Virus record (IMG/VR): IMGVR_UViG_3300025138_000087 | Span: 1 to 42,706 of that record | Strand: one strand, 5' to 3' | Source: a virus | Length of the DNA stretch: 42,706 bases | Shown here: positions 29,589-38,039 of the stretch, one piece after another | How the letters are laid out: every line of letters begins with the position of its first letter | Position numbering within the stretch: the first letter of the stretch is position 1 | Translations under genes and position numbers: made by a program | The notes under the pieces: model-generated | What the model was told of the DNA's origin: nothing | Database searches by the model: none | What the model saw: the letters and a program-made list of their open reading frames with translations, nothing else

Positions 29589-29886
29589 AAAGCATGGACT
29601 TAAAAAATTCAATAATGCAGTTAGGACCACTGAAGGTGGTAAGAAAGGTAAAGTCGGTATACTCGAGGGTGGGAAGCCCCGACTTATTCGCTTCGGTGAC
29701 TCTTCTATGGGTCACAACTATTCCCCAGAAGCTAGGAAATCTTTTAAAGCTAGGCATGGGAAAAATATTGCAAAAGGTCCAACGAGTGCTGCGTACTGGG
29801 CTAACAAAGTTTTATGGGCAGGTAAGTCGGGTTCGAAGAAGTCTCCGCCAAAAAGCCAACGTGTTGTTAAAGGAGCCAGAGGTTAA
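29548..29886 (+). CDS. Conserved basic phage protein, 112 aa
   Basis: KPRLIRFGDSSMGHNYSPEA is followed by KSFKARHGKNIAKGPTSAAY and WANKVLWAGKSG. I recall the IRFGxxGx...RKxFKxRHxKNIAKGKxSAAYWAxKVxW pattern from phages and large DNA viruses; function unknown, often grouped with the other basic proteins of this cluster. The GC content is higher than that of the neighbours. Confidence 0.75.
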   Translation: MALSETEKRKNFLKKHGLKKFNNAVRTTEGGKKGKVGILEGGKPRLIRFGDSSMGHNYSPEARKSFKARHGKNIAKGPTSAAYWANKVLWAGKSGSKKSPPKSQRVVKGARG

Positions 29887-29966
29887 ACTATCTGGCAATG
29901 TTTTTAAAGCAAACAAAAACGAAGAAACAGTAACACAAATAAAGTTTAAAGAAAATTAAAAAGTTT

Positions 29967-29991
29967 GACGATGCCTTCGGGGTCGTTGATA
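29967..29991 (+). other. UUCG-tetraloop hairpin before hsp20
   Basis: ACGATGCC-TTCG-GGGTCGT can fold into an imperfect hairpin closed by C-UUCG-G. It lies 26 nt before the hsp20 ATG, with no T run after it. It may be a processing or stability element; TTGACG just before it could also be part of a promoter. Confidence 0.35.
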
Positions 29992-30016
29992 TCTAGCTTA
30001 AAGCAAGGAGGTATAT

Positions 30017-30421
30017 ATGACTTTTACACTAGATAAATACATGCCCTACACAGTAGGGTTTGATAGATTCTTTGATACATTAGATATTGTAAGTAATACT
30101 GATGCCAAAGGATATCCACACTACAACATTAAAAAGATAGATGATGGAGAATGGAAAATAGATTTTGCACTAGCAGGGTTTTCTAAAAAAGATATTAGCA
30201 TAAATGTTAAAGAAAACAAAATGACTGTTGATGGCGAAATAGAATCAAACAATGAAGATTATCTGTACAAAGGTATTTCTACTAAAAAGTTTTCTAAGAC
30301 TTTTTCACTAGCAGAATATACAGAACCAACAGATGCAACTATGGAAAATGGTATTTTGACAATTACTTTAAAACAAGAATTGCCAGAAGAAAAAAAACCA
30401 AAGACAATAAAAATAAAATAG
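30017..30421 (+). CDS. Hsp20/alpha-crystallin small heat-shock protein
   Basis: A 134-aa protein with the alpha-crystallin domain: YPHYNIKKIDDGEWKIDFAL, the GFSKKDISINVKENKMTVDG strand block, and FSKTFSLAEY with ENGILTITLKQE near the end. The order and the NGILTI motif are diagnostic of IbpA-type chaperones. Phages with such genes, for example cyanophages, place them near head genes, so a role in capsid assembly or in protecting phage proteins is likely. Strong ribosome site AAGGAGGTATATATG. Start of the packaging/head gene string. Confidence 0.9.
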   Translation: MTFTLDKYMPYTVGFDRFFDTLDIVSNTDAKGYPHYNIKKIDDGEWKIDFALAGFSKKDISINVKENKMTVDGEIESNNEDYLYKGISTKKFSKTFSLAEYTEPTDATMENGILTITLKQELPEEKKPKTIKIK

Positions 30422-30705
30422 TGCCAATTTATTCTTATAAAAATAAGAAGACTGGAAAAGTCTGGGATGAGTATCTATCTTTTAATGATAGGACAAAGCC
30501 ACTACGAAATAAAAATGTAGAGATGGTGATAACTGCACCCAGACTTTCTTTTATAGAAAGAAGTGAGCATGGTGCTAGAGACAGAATGATTCATACTGCC
30601 AGACAGGGTATGAAAGAAAGACAAATTGAAGACCAACTAGGTATCAGAAAAACACCAGAGTGGTTACAGGAAAGAACAGAAAAACATTTACAAAAGGTTA
30701 AATAA
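30421..30705 (+). CDS. FmdB-like small protein without zinc cysteines
   Basis: GTG start that shares a base with the hsp20 stop. MPIYSYKNKKTGKVWDEYLS aligns with the start of FmdB-type zinc ribbons (MPIYEYxCxxCGxxFExxxS), but the cysteines are replaced by Asn/Thr. The rest is charged and helical. Cysteine-free members are common in marine phages (recalled). The position before TerS suggests a late role. Confidence 0.6.
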   Translation: MPIYSYKNKKTGKVWDEYLSFNDRTKPLRNKNVEMVITAPRLSFIERSEHGARDRMIHTARQGMKERQIEDQLGIRKTPEWLQERTEKHLQKVK

Positions 30706-31091
30706 TGCTAGTCCCTCAAAATGATAAAAAAGAATTAGCTTTAACAGAAAAACAAGAAACTTTTCTTACAGCATTATTTGGTGAAGCAAAAGGTAATCCT
30801 AGAGCAGCAGGTGATATAGCAGGGTATGCAGATTATCATCAACCACTAAGAGCCTTAAAAGAAGAAATTATTACAAGAGCAGAAGAACAACTAGCTGCTT
30901 TTGCACCTAGAGCAAGTATGGGAATGATAAATGCTTTAGATGAAGACGGAAGCCTACCCGGTGCTAATATTAGAATGGAAGCAGCCAAACAAATATTAGA
31001 TAGAGTAGGATTATCTAAAAGAGAAAAATTAGATATAACTGCTAAAGTACAACACGGAGTTTTTATTTTACCACCTAAAGATAATGAGTGA
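30705..31091 (+). CDS. Small terminase subunit (TerS) candidate
   Basis: A 128-aa protein with an N-terminal helix-turn-helix-like part (LTEKQETFLTALFGEAKGNP, RAAGDIAGYADY) and helices after it, ending in a short beta tail. The LTEKQxxFLxAL..AxGNxxxAAxxAGY pattern is typical of small terminase subunits, which bind the packaging site. It stands two genes before TerL. The following small gene also has a helix-turn-helix and may help. Confidence 0.65.
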   Translation: MLVPQNDKKELALTEKQETFLTALFGEAKGNPRAAGDIAGYADYHQPLRALKEEIITRAEEQLAAFAPRASMGMINALDEDGSLPGANIRMEAAKQILDRVGLSKREKLDITAKVQHGVFILPPKDNE

Positions 31092-31344
31092 AGAAAAAAT
31101 TAAAATAGCAAGAAGAAAAAATGCTAGAGTAATTCCTTATGGTTATGAAATATCAGATGATGACCCAGAGTTTTTAATACAAAACGAAGACCATATGGAA
31201 CTTATTAAAAAAGCAAAAAAGTTTATAGAAAATAATTGTTCATACAGAGAAACTGCAGAATGGTTATCCCACAATACAGGTAGAAAGCTGACAGGTATGG
31301 GGTTAAGAGAAGTGCTAAAGAGGGTTATACATAAAGGTTGGTAA
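31084..31344 (+). CDS. Small helix-turn-helix protein before TerL
   Basis: An 86-aa protein with a resolvase-like helix-turn-helix: CSYRETAEWLSHNTGRKLTG followed by MGLREVLKR. Only the DNA-binding part is there; no recombinase catalytic domain. It overlaps TerS and TerL on both sides (8 and 7 nt), so it is probably a packaging accessory protein. Confidence 0.6.
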   Translation: MSEEKIKIARRKNARVIPYGYEISDDDPEFLIQNEDHMELIKKAKKFIENNCSYRETAEWLSHNTGRKLTGMGLREVLKRVIHKGW

Positions 31345-32966
31345 GCGAACCTAAACCAAAAAAATCTGGTAGAAGAAGAGTAAAAGATTTAAATACTCCT
31401 TTAACTATTAAAGAAAAAAAAGCACGTAAGTCTGCACAAGATTTATTACGTGAAAGAAAACAAGATTTAAAAAAAGCCCAAGATAATTACTGGTCTACAA
31501 AAAGTAAAATAAAAGATATAGACAATGTGCTTGAAGGTAAACAACAAGTCATTGAACAAAATAAGATTGATGAAGCTACTCCTAATATTCGAGAAGCTAT
31601 TAAAGATAGAGAAGTTATCTTTGAAGCAAACGAAGGACCACAAACAGAATTTTTAGCAGCTTCAGAAAGAGAAGTATTTTATGGTGGAGCAAGAGGCGGT
31701 GGTAAATCATACGCAATGTTGGTTGACCCACTACGTTATTGTCACAAACAAAAACACAGAGCATTATTAATTAGACGTACAATGCCTGAGTTAAGAGATT
31801 TAATTAATCACTCACAACAATTATATTCAAAAGCTTATCCCGGTGCTAAATGGAGAGAGCAAGAAAAAGAATGGAAGTTTCCTTCAGGTGCTAGAATAGA
31901 ATTTGGATATGCGGAAAACTTAACTGATGCTCTTCGCTACCAAGGACAATCATATACTTGGATAGGCATAGACGAATTACCGCAATACCCTACCGAAGAT
32001 ATCTATAATTTTCTTCGGTCCTCTTTACGAAGTGTAGACCCAAGTATTCCTGTTTACATGAGAGCAACAGGTAATCCGGGAAACGTAGGTTCGATGTGGG
32101 TTAAGAATATGTTTGTTGACCCTGCAGTACCTAATACAAAGTTTGATATAGATATTAAAACTCCTAATGGTGTTAAACAAATATCTAGAAGATTTATTCC
32201 TGCTAAACTAGAAGATAATCCTTATCTTATGCAGACTGATGATTATTATGCTATGTTAGCATCTTTACCTGAAGTACAAAGAAAACAATTCTTAGAAGGT
32301 AACTGGGAAGCATTTGAAGATTCATCTTTTCCAGAGTTTAATAAAGAGGTACATGTTATTAAACCTTTTGATATTCCTAGAAACTGGATGAGATTTAGAG
32401 CATGTGACTGGGGTTATAGTTCACCGGCTTGTTGTTTATGGATAGCAATAGACTTTGATAATAATTTATTTGTTTACAGAGAATTATATACACAAAAAGT
32501 TACAGCAGATTTATTTGCTAGAAAAGTTTTAGAAGCAGAACAAGGTGAGTATATTAGATATGGTGTACTTGATAGTTCTACTTGGGCAAGACGAGGTGAT
32601 ATAGGACCGAGTATTGCAGAGACTATGATACTAGAGGGTTGTCGTTGGAGGCCATCCGATAGAAGTCCTAGAAGTAGAGTAGCCGGTAAATTAGAAATAC
32701 ATAAAAGATTAAGACCAGATGAAGAGACAGGATATCCTTCATTATTTATTTTAGATAATTGTATTAATTTAATTAGAACATTACCTATGTTACCAGTAGA
32801 TAAAAATAATCCTGAAGATGTAAATACACACGCAGAAGACCATGCTTATGATGCACTAAGATATGGTTGTATGAGTAGACCAATACATCCTATTAAACAA
32901 GATTTTATAGATAAAGTAAACGAACCTAAAAGAGCAGCACCTGCAGATAGTGTGTTTGGATATTGA
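31338..32966 (+). CDS. Large terminase subunit (TerL)
   Basis: A 542-aa packaging ATPase-nuclease. Walker A GGARGGGKS (Lys 123), Walker B WIGIDELPQ (Asp 212, Glu 213) and a coupling-like ATGNPGN follow. The C-terminal nuclease shows RACDWGYSSP, YGVLDSSTW and HAEDHAYDALRYG, the usual metal-binding acids of terminase nucleases. About 85 residues of basic helical sequence precede the ATPase. No ATG is suitable; TTG at 31338 overlaps the previous stop and is the likely start. Confidence 0.93.
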   Translation: MVSEPKPKKSGRRRVKDLNTPLTIKEKKARKSAQDLLRERKQDLKKAQDNYWSTKSKIKDIDNVLEGKQQVIEQNKIDEATPNIREAIKDREVIFEANEGPQTEFLAASEREVFYGGARGGGKSYAMLVDPLRYCHKQKHRALLIRRTMPELRDLINHSQQLYSKAYPGAKWREQEKEWKFPSGARIEFGYAENLTDALRYQGQSYTWIGIDELPQYPTEDIYNFLRSSLRSVDPSIPVYMRATGNPGNVGSMWVKNMFVDPAVPNTKFDIDIKTPNGVKQISRRFIPAKLEDNPYLMQTDDYYAMLASLPEVQRKQFLEGNWEAFEDSSFPEFNKEVHVIKPFDIPRNWMRFRACDWGYSSPACCLWIAIDFDNNLFVYRELYTQKVTADLFARKVLEAEQGEYIRYGVLDSSTWARRGDIGPSIAETMILEGCRWRPSDRSPRSRVAGKLEIHKRLRPDEETGYPSLFILDNCINLIRTLPMLPVDKNNPEDVNTHAEDHAYDALRYGCMSRPIHPIKQDFIDKVNEPKRAAPADSVFGY

Positions 32967-33286
32967 GTTGTTTATCTTTATTAGTAGCTTTATCAATGCA
33001 TGTTGGTTTAGAAAATGAATATAACTATGTACATCCACATGCTAGATGTACAATAGACAATACTATACTAGGAGTTTATTATAATAGTGAATATAATATA
33101 AGTTCTTATATAGGAAAAATACATAACTACAATAATTTAGAAATAGAGTATGGTTTAGTTACTGGATATACAGGAAGTAATATTGCACCAATGTTAAGAA
33201 TTAAAAAAGATAATTTTTTTATAGCCCCTGCATATGAAGTAAAAGGTAATGTTGGAGTAGTTATAGGTTTTGAATTTAGATTATAA
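32963..33286 (+). CDS. Beta-rich secreted or membrane-barrel-like protein, 107 aa
   Basis: A TTG start overlaps the TerL stop (TTGA). A hydrophobic start (LSLLVALSMHVG) could be a short signal peptide. The rest alternates strands rich in Tyr, Asn and Ile (YNVH-like turns, YYNSEYNISSYIGKI) and ends in VGVVIGFEFRL, an aromatic end as in outer-membrane barrels. The first ATG is at codon 12. No function is known; small barrels of this kind occur in marine phage late operons (recalled). Confidence 0.55.
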   Translation: MSCLSLLVALSMHVGLENEYNYVHPHARCTIDNTILGVYYNSEYNISSYIGKIHNYNNLEIEYGLVTGYTGSNIAPMLRIKKDNFFIAPAYEVKGNVGVVIGFEFRL

Positions 33287-33606
33287 TGAAAGATATTAAA
33301 ATAGGATATAGAAACTATAAGATAAAAACTTTAGATTCTATCGTATCGAAGTGCAATGAAATAAATGGACAGTTTCTTGCATCCGATGGAATGATAGCTT
33401 TATCATCAACAGAAGATGACATATCTCATACTAATACTTTAATACATGAAATACTTCATGCTATAGTATATCAATGGGGAATAGAATTAGATGATAAAGA
33501 AGAAGAAAAAATTTGCAATATTCTTGCGAATGGACTAACAACTGTATATGTAGACAACCCTTGGTTACTACCTTATATACAGAAACAACTAAAAGGAGAC
33601 AAATAA
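33286..33606 (+). CDS. Zinc metallopeptidase-like protein (HExxH)
   Basis: A 106-aa protein with the gluzincin-type motif HEILHAIVYQWG (His 54, Glu 55, His 58). The motif and length resemble small SprT- or ImmA-like phage metalloproteases. The third zinc ligand may be in EEEKICN further on. It sits between TerL and portal, so processing of a head protein is possible but unproven. Confidence 0.6.
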   Translation: MKDIKIGYRNYKIKTLDSIVSKCNEINGQFLASDGMIALSSTEDDISHTNTLIHEILHAIVYQWGIELDDKEEEKICNILANGLTTVYVDNPWLLPYIQKQLKGDK

Positions 33607-33607
33607 A

Positions 33608-33823
33608 ATGGCAATAATGAAACAATACAAGCAAGGAGAACTTCCTGAAAACATGTATGGAAACGAAGCCTCAAAGCAGGGCGATTCCAAAACTAATGTT
33701 GTAAAGAGTGCTACAGCTTTACCTGCAGATGATTACAGTGAAACAGATGTAGCAGCAGGTAGAAAAGTAAAAAATACTGTAGACAAAAAAGTTTTCTCAA
33801 TGGCGGACGAAAGAGATTACTAA
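33608..33823 (+). CDS. Small polar late protein, 71 aa
   Basis: MAIMKQYKQGELPENMYGNE begins a short, polar, probably disordered protein with no Cys or Trp. It directly precedes the portal gene. Similar short proteins in front of the portal are seen in related marine podoviruses (recalled). Function unknown. Confidence 0.55.
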   Translation: MAIMKQYKQGELPENMYGNEASKQGDSKTNVVKSATALPADDYSETDVAAGRKVKNTVDKKVFSMADERDY

Positions 33824-33833
33824 GGAAATATAA

Positions 33834-35966
33834 ATGCCGCATAGTAATATAGGCAGTAGTGGCTTATCTGAAACTGATGAAGTAAAATCATTAGATGATG
33901 CTAAAGATGATTCTTATAGTAATCTAGGTTCTTTAATTGAATCTAGATTAAAAGAAGCAGAACAGGCACGTCTATATGATGAAAAAAGATGGTTAAGGTC
34001 TTACAGAAACTATAGAGGAATCTATGGTTCTGATATGGCTTTTCGTGATTCAGAAAAGTCTAAAGTATTTGTTAAGGTAACAAAGACTAAAGTATTAGCT
34101 TCTTATGGACAGCTTATCGAAGTGTTATTTTCACAAGGTAAGTTTCCTATTGGAATACAACCTACTTCAGACCCTTTAGGTGTAGCTAAATACGCACACA
34201 TAAAACCCGACAACTTAAAACAACAAGATAAAAGAATGGAAGATATCTATGGTTTTGAGGGTGATGGTAGAGAAATATCTCCGGGTGCTACTGCAGATGA
34301 AATACTAAATGGTTTAAAAAGTAAATACGAAAAAGCAGGATTTGAAGAAGGTGCAGCACCTGATTTAAAATCAATGCCTCAAATAGAACCTGCAAATGAG
34401 GCAGCTAAAAACATGGAGACTTTAATCCATGACCAGTTAGAAGAGTCACATGCAATATCTGTAATGAGACATGTTTTATTTGAAATGTGTTTATTAGGTA
34501 CAGGTATTCTTAAAGGACCTTTTAACTATGAACAAGCAGAACATAAATGGGAACTAAACGAAGAAGGTGAAAGAGAATATAAACCTATTAATAAATTAGT
34601 TCCAAGAGTAGAAGCAGTCAGTTGTTGGGATTTTTATCCTGACCCAGATGCTGTTACTATTGATGATGCAGACTATGTTATACAAAGACACGTATATAAT
34701 AGAACACAACTTAGAGATTTAGCTAATAGACCTTTCTTTAGAGAAAGTGCAATTAAAGATTGTTTAGCAGTAGGTTCTAATTATGAAACAAGAAGTTATG
34801 AAACAGCATTATATGATAGAGAAAATCAAGAAGAGTTTAGTAAGAATAGATACGAAGTCCTAGAGTATTGGGGTACAATGGACAAAGACTTTGTAGAAGA
34901 AACGGGTATTGATATCCCTACGGATATAAAAACAGAATTAGACGAAGTGCAAATTAATGCATGGATATGTAATGGACATATACTAAGATTAGTATTAAAT
35001 CCTTTTACTCCTGCAAGAATACCTTTTATGATTGCGCCTTATGAAATTAATCCATATCAATTCTTTGGAGTAGGTATTCCAGAAAATATGGATGATGCAC
35101 AAACAATTATGAATGGTCATGCACGAATGGCTATTGATAATTTAGCACTAGCAGGAAATTTAGTATTTGATGTAGATGAAACTATGTTAGTACCCGGTCA
35201 GGACATGTCAGTTTATCCGGGAAAAATTTTTAGAAGACAGAGTGGACAAACAGGACAAGCTATACATGGTTTAAGATTTCCAAACACTGCACCAGAAAAT
35301 ATGCAGATGTTTGATAGATTTAGACAACTAGCAGATGAATCCACAGGTATACCTTCTTATTCACATGGACAAACAGGTATACAATCTACAACAAGAACAG
35401 CATCAGGTATGTCTATGTTAATGGGTGCTGCAGCTTTAAATATTAAAACAGTAATTAAAAACATAGATGATTATTTATTAAAGCCATTAGGTGAATCTTT
35501 CTATCAATGGAATATGCAATTCAATAAAGATATTCCAGAAATACAAGGCGACTTAGGAGTTAAGGCAAGAGGTACATCTTCTTTAATGATGAAAGAAGTA
35601 AGGTCACAAAGATTAATGACATTTATGCAAGTAGCATCAAATCAGTTCTTAGCACCTTTTGTAAAATGGCATAGTATTATTAAAGAGATTGCAAAGTCGT
35701 TAGATGTAGACCCTGACCAAGTTGTTAATGACCCAGAACAAGCAGCAATATTTATGAAACTCATGGGAGAAGCAAATGGAAATCAACAAACTCAAGGCCC
35801 TAACCCACAACAAGGTGGCATGGGACCTACTAACGGAGTACCTGCAGGAGCAAATGTCTCAGACACACAAGGGTCTGGAGGTGGCAACATCGGAGTCGGA
35901 ACTCCACAAGTTGCAGGGGAAGGCGGCTTTACTGCACCAGATAATGAACCTCAAGGAACAGCTTAA
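33834..35966 (+). CDS. Portal (head-tail connector) protein
   Basis: A 710-aa podovirus-type portal. The N-terminal region (residues 25-120) has the WLRSYRNYRGIYGSD block and helices; the core includes PRVEAVSCWDFYPDPDA, typical of this portal type, and a long helical stem. The C-terminal 65 residues are Gly/Gln/Pro-rich and probably disordered. The last 191 bases overlap a separate ORF in the +1 frame (35776-35970). The size agrees with T7/HMO-2011-type portals. It lies after TerL and before the scaffold. Confidence 0.88.
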   Translation: MPHSNIGSSGLSETDEVKSLDDAKDDSYSNLGSLIESRLKEAEQARLYDEKRWLRSYRNYRGIYGSDMAFRDSEKSKVFVKVTKTKVLASYGQLIEVLFSQGKFPIGIQPTSDPLGVAKYAHIKPDNLKQQDKRMEDIYGFEGDGREISPGATADEILNGLKSKYEKAGFEEGAAPDLKSMPQIEPANEAAKNMETLIHDQLEESHAISVMRHVLFEMCLLGTGILKGPFNYEQAEHKWELNEEGEREYKPINKLVPRVEAVSCWDFYPDPDAVTIDDADYVIQRHVYNRTQLRDLANRPFFRESAIKDCLAVGSNYETRSYETALYDRENQEEFSKNRYEVLEYWGTMDKDFVEETGIDIPTDIKTELDEVQINAWICNGHILRLVLNPFTPARIPFMIAPYEINPYQFFGVGIPENMDDAQTIMNGHARMAIDNLALAGNLVFDVDETMLVPGQDMSVYPGKIFRRQSGQTGQAIHGLRFPNTAPENMQMFDRFRQLADESTGIPSYSHGQTGIQSTTRTASGMSMLMGAAALNIKTVIKNIDDYLLKPLGESFYQWNMQFNKDIPEIQGDLGVKARGTSSLMMKEVRSQRLMTFMQVASNQFLAPFVKWHSIIKEIAKSLDVDPDQVVNDPEQAAIFMKLMGEANGNQQTQGPNPQQGGMGPTNGVPAGANVSDTQGSGGGNIGVGTPQVAGEGGFTAPDNEPQGTA

Positions 35967-35970
35967 ATAA
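35776..35970 (+). CDS. Overprinted helical protein in the 3' end of the portal gene
   Basis: A 64-aa ORF in another frame inside the portal gene. It reads as compact helices: VAWDLLTEYLQEQMSQTHKG, then LEVATSESELHKLQGKAALL and an MNLKEQLK end. Small phage proteins with a WxxLxEYL...LExATxxxExxxLQGxxxxL arrangement stand directly after portal genes in other phages (recalled). A ribosome site (GGGAGAAGCAA) precedes the ATG, and it stops at the base before the next ATG. In the same stretch the portal frame codes a low-complexity Gly/Gln tail, so both frames seem to be used. Confidence 0.7.
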   Translation: MEINKLKALTHNKVAWDLLTEYLQEQMSQTHKGLEVATSESELHKLQGKAALLHQIMNLKEQLK

Positions 35971-37725
35971 ATGTCAGCACTATCAGACTTACAAAAAAAA
36001 TTAGAAAAAGAATCACAGGGAATTATGTTTCCTTTTAGTGCTAAAACACCTACAGTAGATACAACACAACAAGTATATAATTCTGCCACTGATGGTATTA
36101 TGAATATGCAAGGTAAAAAATATGTAGGTCCTGATTCTGTTGTACAATACGGAGCAGAAGGACAAAGAAATTTAAAACAAATAGAAGCACCAATGCTTCC
36201 ACAGTTTGATGCAACACAATTTCCAAAAGCAGGTGAAGGTATTGTACAAACACCTACTCCTATAAACCCACCTACAATAGGTCCTATACAACCTCTTGAA
36301 CCTGACCAACCTGCTGTAGACCCATGCCCATCCGGATTTAAATTCGACCCACAACTACAAAGATGTGTTCCAATAGAAAGACAACAAGGTGATAGACGTG
36401 ATAGACAAGTTGTAGTCGATGGACGAAGAAATATAGGAGATACTGCACAAGCTTTAGGACAAGTATTTAATAGAAAAATATTAGAAAACCAAGGAATTAC
36501 TCAAGATGGAACATATAAAGATGATGTAACATATATAATAGATAATAACATACCTTGGCTCTCTTTAATTCCTGTTATTGGAACACCTCTTAATATATTT
36601 CAAAAAAATAAAGCAGATAAACAATTACAAACTTTAAATAATTTAGATGGAGTTTCTGTTACTCAAAACAAAAAGGGTAAAAATATTGTAAAAGTTAATA
36701 ATGAATATGGAAAAATAAGTGTTCAAAGAGCAATGACTGAAGAATCTTTAAAAGGTAATTTAGCATCAACACAAAAAACAAATCCTGATGGAAGTCTTAT
36801 AAGAGATGAGTTTGGTAGAATACAAATAATAGGCCCTATATCACAACAAACTTTTGGTAAAATAGATGAGGCATTTTATGAGAGAGATAAAGATTTTAAA
36901 ACTTCTATTAAAACTCCTATTAGACAAACAGGAGGAGATGCTTCTGTTATGGAAGAAGTTCAACGTAGACAAGCATCTACAACTACTGCAGCACCTACTA
37001 TAGGAAGTCAAGCAGCTTCGGGTGCAGATGCACAAAAAGGTTTAATGACAGATAATAGAAAATTTGATACAATATCAGAACCTGCAGGACAACAACCTGA
37101 TTTTTTAGGGCAACAGCCTGAAAGAGGACTTAGTACTTCAGAAAGAAAAAAAGAAGAAAAAAGACAAAAAGATAGATTAGGGTCTGGTGAAAATATAGAC
37201 CAAAGTATTATTGATGCCAATAAAAAAGATTCTGATAGAGAAGCCCAAAAACAAACAGGCGACCCTACTATGAGAGCAGTCACAGATAGATATGGAAATC
37301 CAGTTAGAGATAGTAATGGTAAAGTTGTTCTTAATCCTGACCCAGATGCTGGTAGAAGTGGAGGAGGTTCTGGAGGAGGTTCTGGGGGAGGAAAACCTAA
37401 AAGTATAGTATGTACTGCTATGTACCAAAGCACAGGGCTACAAGATTGGGCTAAAGCTATGAAAATATGGCACATATATCAAAAAAGATATTTAACTATG
37501 CAACATCAAGAGGGTTATCATAAATTGTTTAAACCTTTTGTAAAAGGTATGCATATAAATAAAAGTATAAAAGCATTAGGTTCTCATGTAGCTAAACATA
37601 GAACACAACATTTAAAACACATAATGTTTAATAGTAAGCCTTCATTATTAGGTAAAATTTATAATAATCTACTAGAACCAATATGTTATATAACAGGAGT
37701 AATTAAAACATGGAAGAAGAAATGA
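35971..37725 (+). CDS. Modular structural protein with Gly-Ser linker and C-terminal module
   Basis: A 584-aa protein. Near residues 115-130 is the disulfide-like motif PCPSGFKFDPQLQRCVP. The middle (about 180-300) is folded with KIxKVNNEYGKI-type strands. Then comes a long disordered Gln/Ser/Asp-rich region. A Gly-Ser linker (GGGSGGGSGGG, about 464-475) leads to a separate C-terminal module of 110 residues, which starts IVCTAMYQSTGLQDWAKAM. I recall this module at the ends of different marine phage proteins. It lies between portal and scaffold; a virion role is likely. Confidence 0.6.
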   Translation: MSALSDLQKKLEKESQGIMFPFSAKTPTVDTTQQVYNSATDGIMNMQGKKYVGPDSVVQYGAEGQRNLKQIEAPMLPQFDATQFPKAGEGIVQTPTPINPPTIGPIQPLEPDQPAVDPCPSGFKFDPQLQRCVPIERQQGDRRDRQVVVDGRRNIGDTAQALGQVFNRKILENQGITQDGTYKDDVTYIIDNNIPWLSLIPVIGTPLNIFQKNKADKQLQTLNNLDGVSVTQNKKGKNIVKVNNEYGKISVQRAMTEESLKGNLASTQKTNPDGSLIRDEFGRIQIIGPISQQTFGKIDEAFYERDKDFKTSIKTPIRQTGGDASVMEEVQRRQASTTTAAPTIGSQAASGADAQKGLMTDNRKFDTISEPAGQQPDFLGQQPERGLSTSERKKEEKRQKDRLGSGENIDQSIIDANKKDSDREAQKQTGDPTMRAVTDRYGNPVRDSNGKVVLNPDPDAGRSGGGSGGGSGGGKPKSIVCTAMYQSTGLQDWAKAMKIWHIYQKRYLTMQHQEGYHKLFKPFVKGMHINKSIKALGSHVAKHRTQHLKHIMFNSKPSLLGKIYNNLLEPICYITGVIKTWKKK

Positions 37726-38039
37726 GACAAGGTATGATGGGTGCAGATGTTCAAACAACTCCTGCTCCTGTTGATGATAAAGATAATCCATTAATAAATG
37801 TAATAGGAGATAAAGTTTCAGACAATTTAAAAAATTTAAATGAACAAGAAATGGAACTAATTACACAATTAAACGTGCCACAGTTTAGAGATTTTATGTC
37901 TAAAGTATTTGGACAAGAGTTTAGTATAATCATGGAAACAAGAATACCTAAACCACAACAACAAGTTTCACCGCAAGGAGAAAGCCCTGCACCTGCACAA
38001 GGTCAGGGAATGATGACGCAGCCACCCGTTACAGCGTAA
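37710..38039 (+). CDS. Small late protein between connector and scaffold, 109 aa
   Basis: Residues 25-80 form two helices (DNLKNLNEQEMELITQLNVP, then FRDFMSKVFGQEF); both ends are disordered and rich in Pro, Gln and Met. It starts inside the end of the previous gene (16-nt overlap). Its stop codon lies in the hairpin at 38026-38042. A head-assembly accessory role is possible. Confidence 0.55.
   Translation: MEEEMRQGMMGADVQTTPAPVDDKDNPLINVIGDKVSDNLKNLNEQEMELITQLNVPQFRDFMSKVFGQEFSIIMETRIPKPQQQVSPQGESPAPAQGQGMMTQPPVTA

Noticed and set aside
29594-29959. 121-aa plus-strand ORF overlapping the 112-aa basic protein
   Set aside because: Its first two thirds run in the shadow of a conserved gene. 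Only its last 30 codons lie outside and look protein-like, without a clear start, so I did not call it.
31084-31344. Resolvase or invertase
   Set aside because: Only a helix-turn-helix is seen, without a catalytic serine domain; it is coupled to the terminase genes, so a packaging accessory is more likely.
37008-37475. 155-aa minus-strand ORF with Pro/Leu/Ser-rich sequence
   Set aside because: Shadow of the low-complexity region and Gly-Ser linker of the plus-strand structural gene; no ribosome site or neighbours on that strand.
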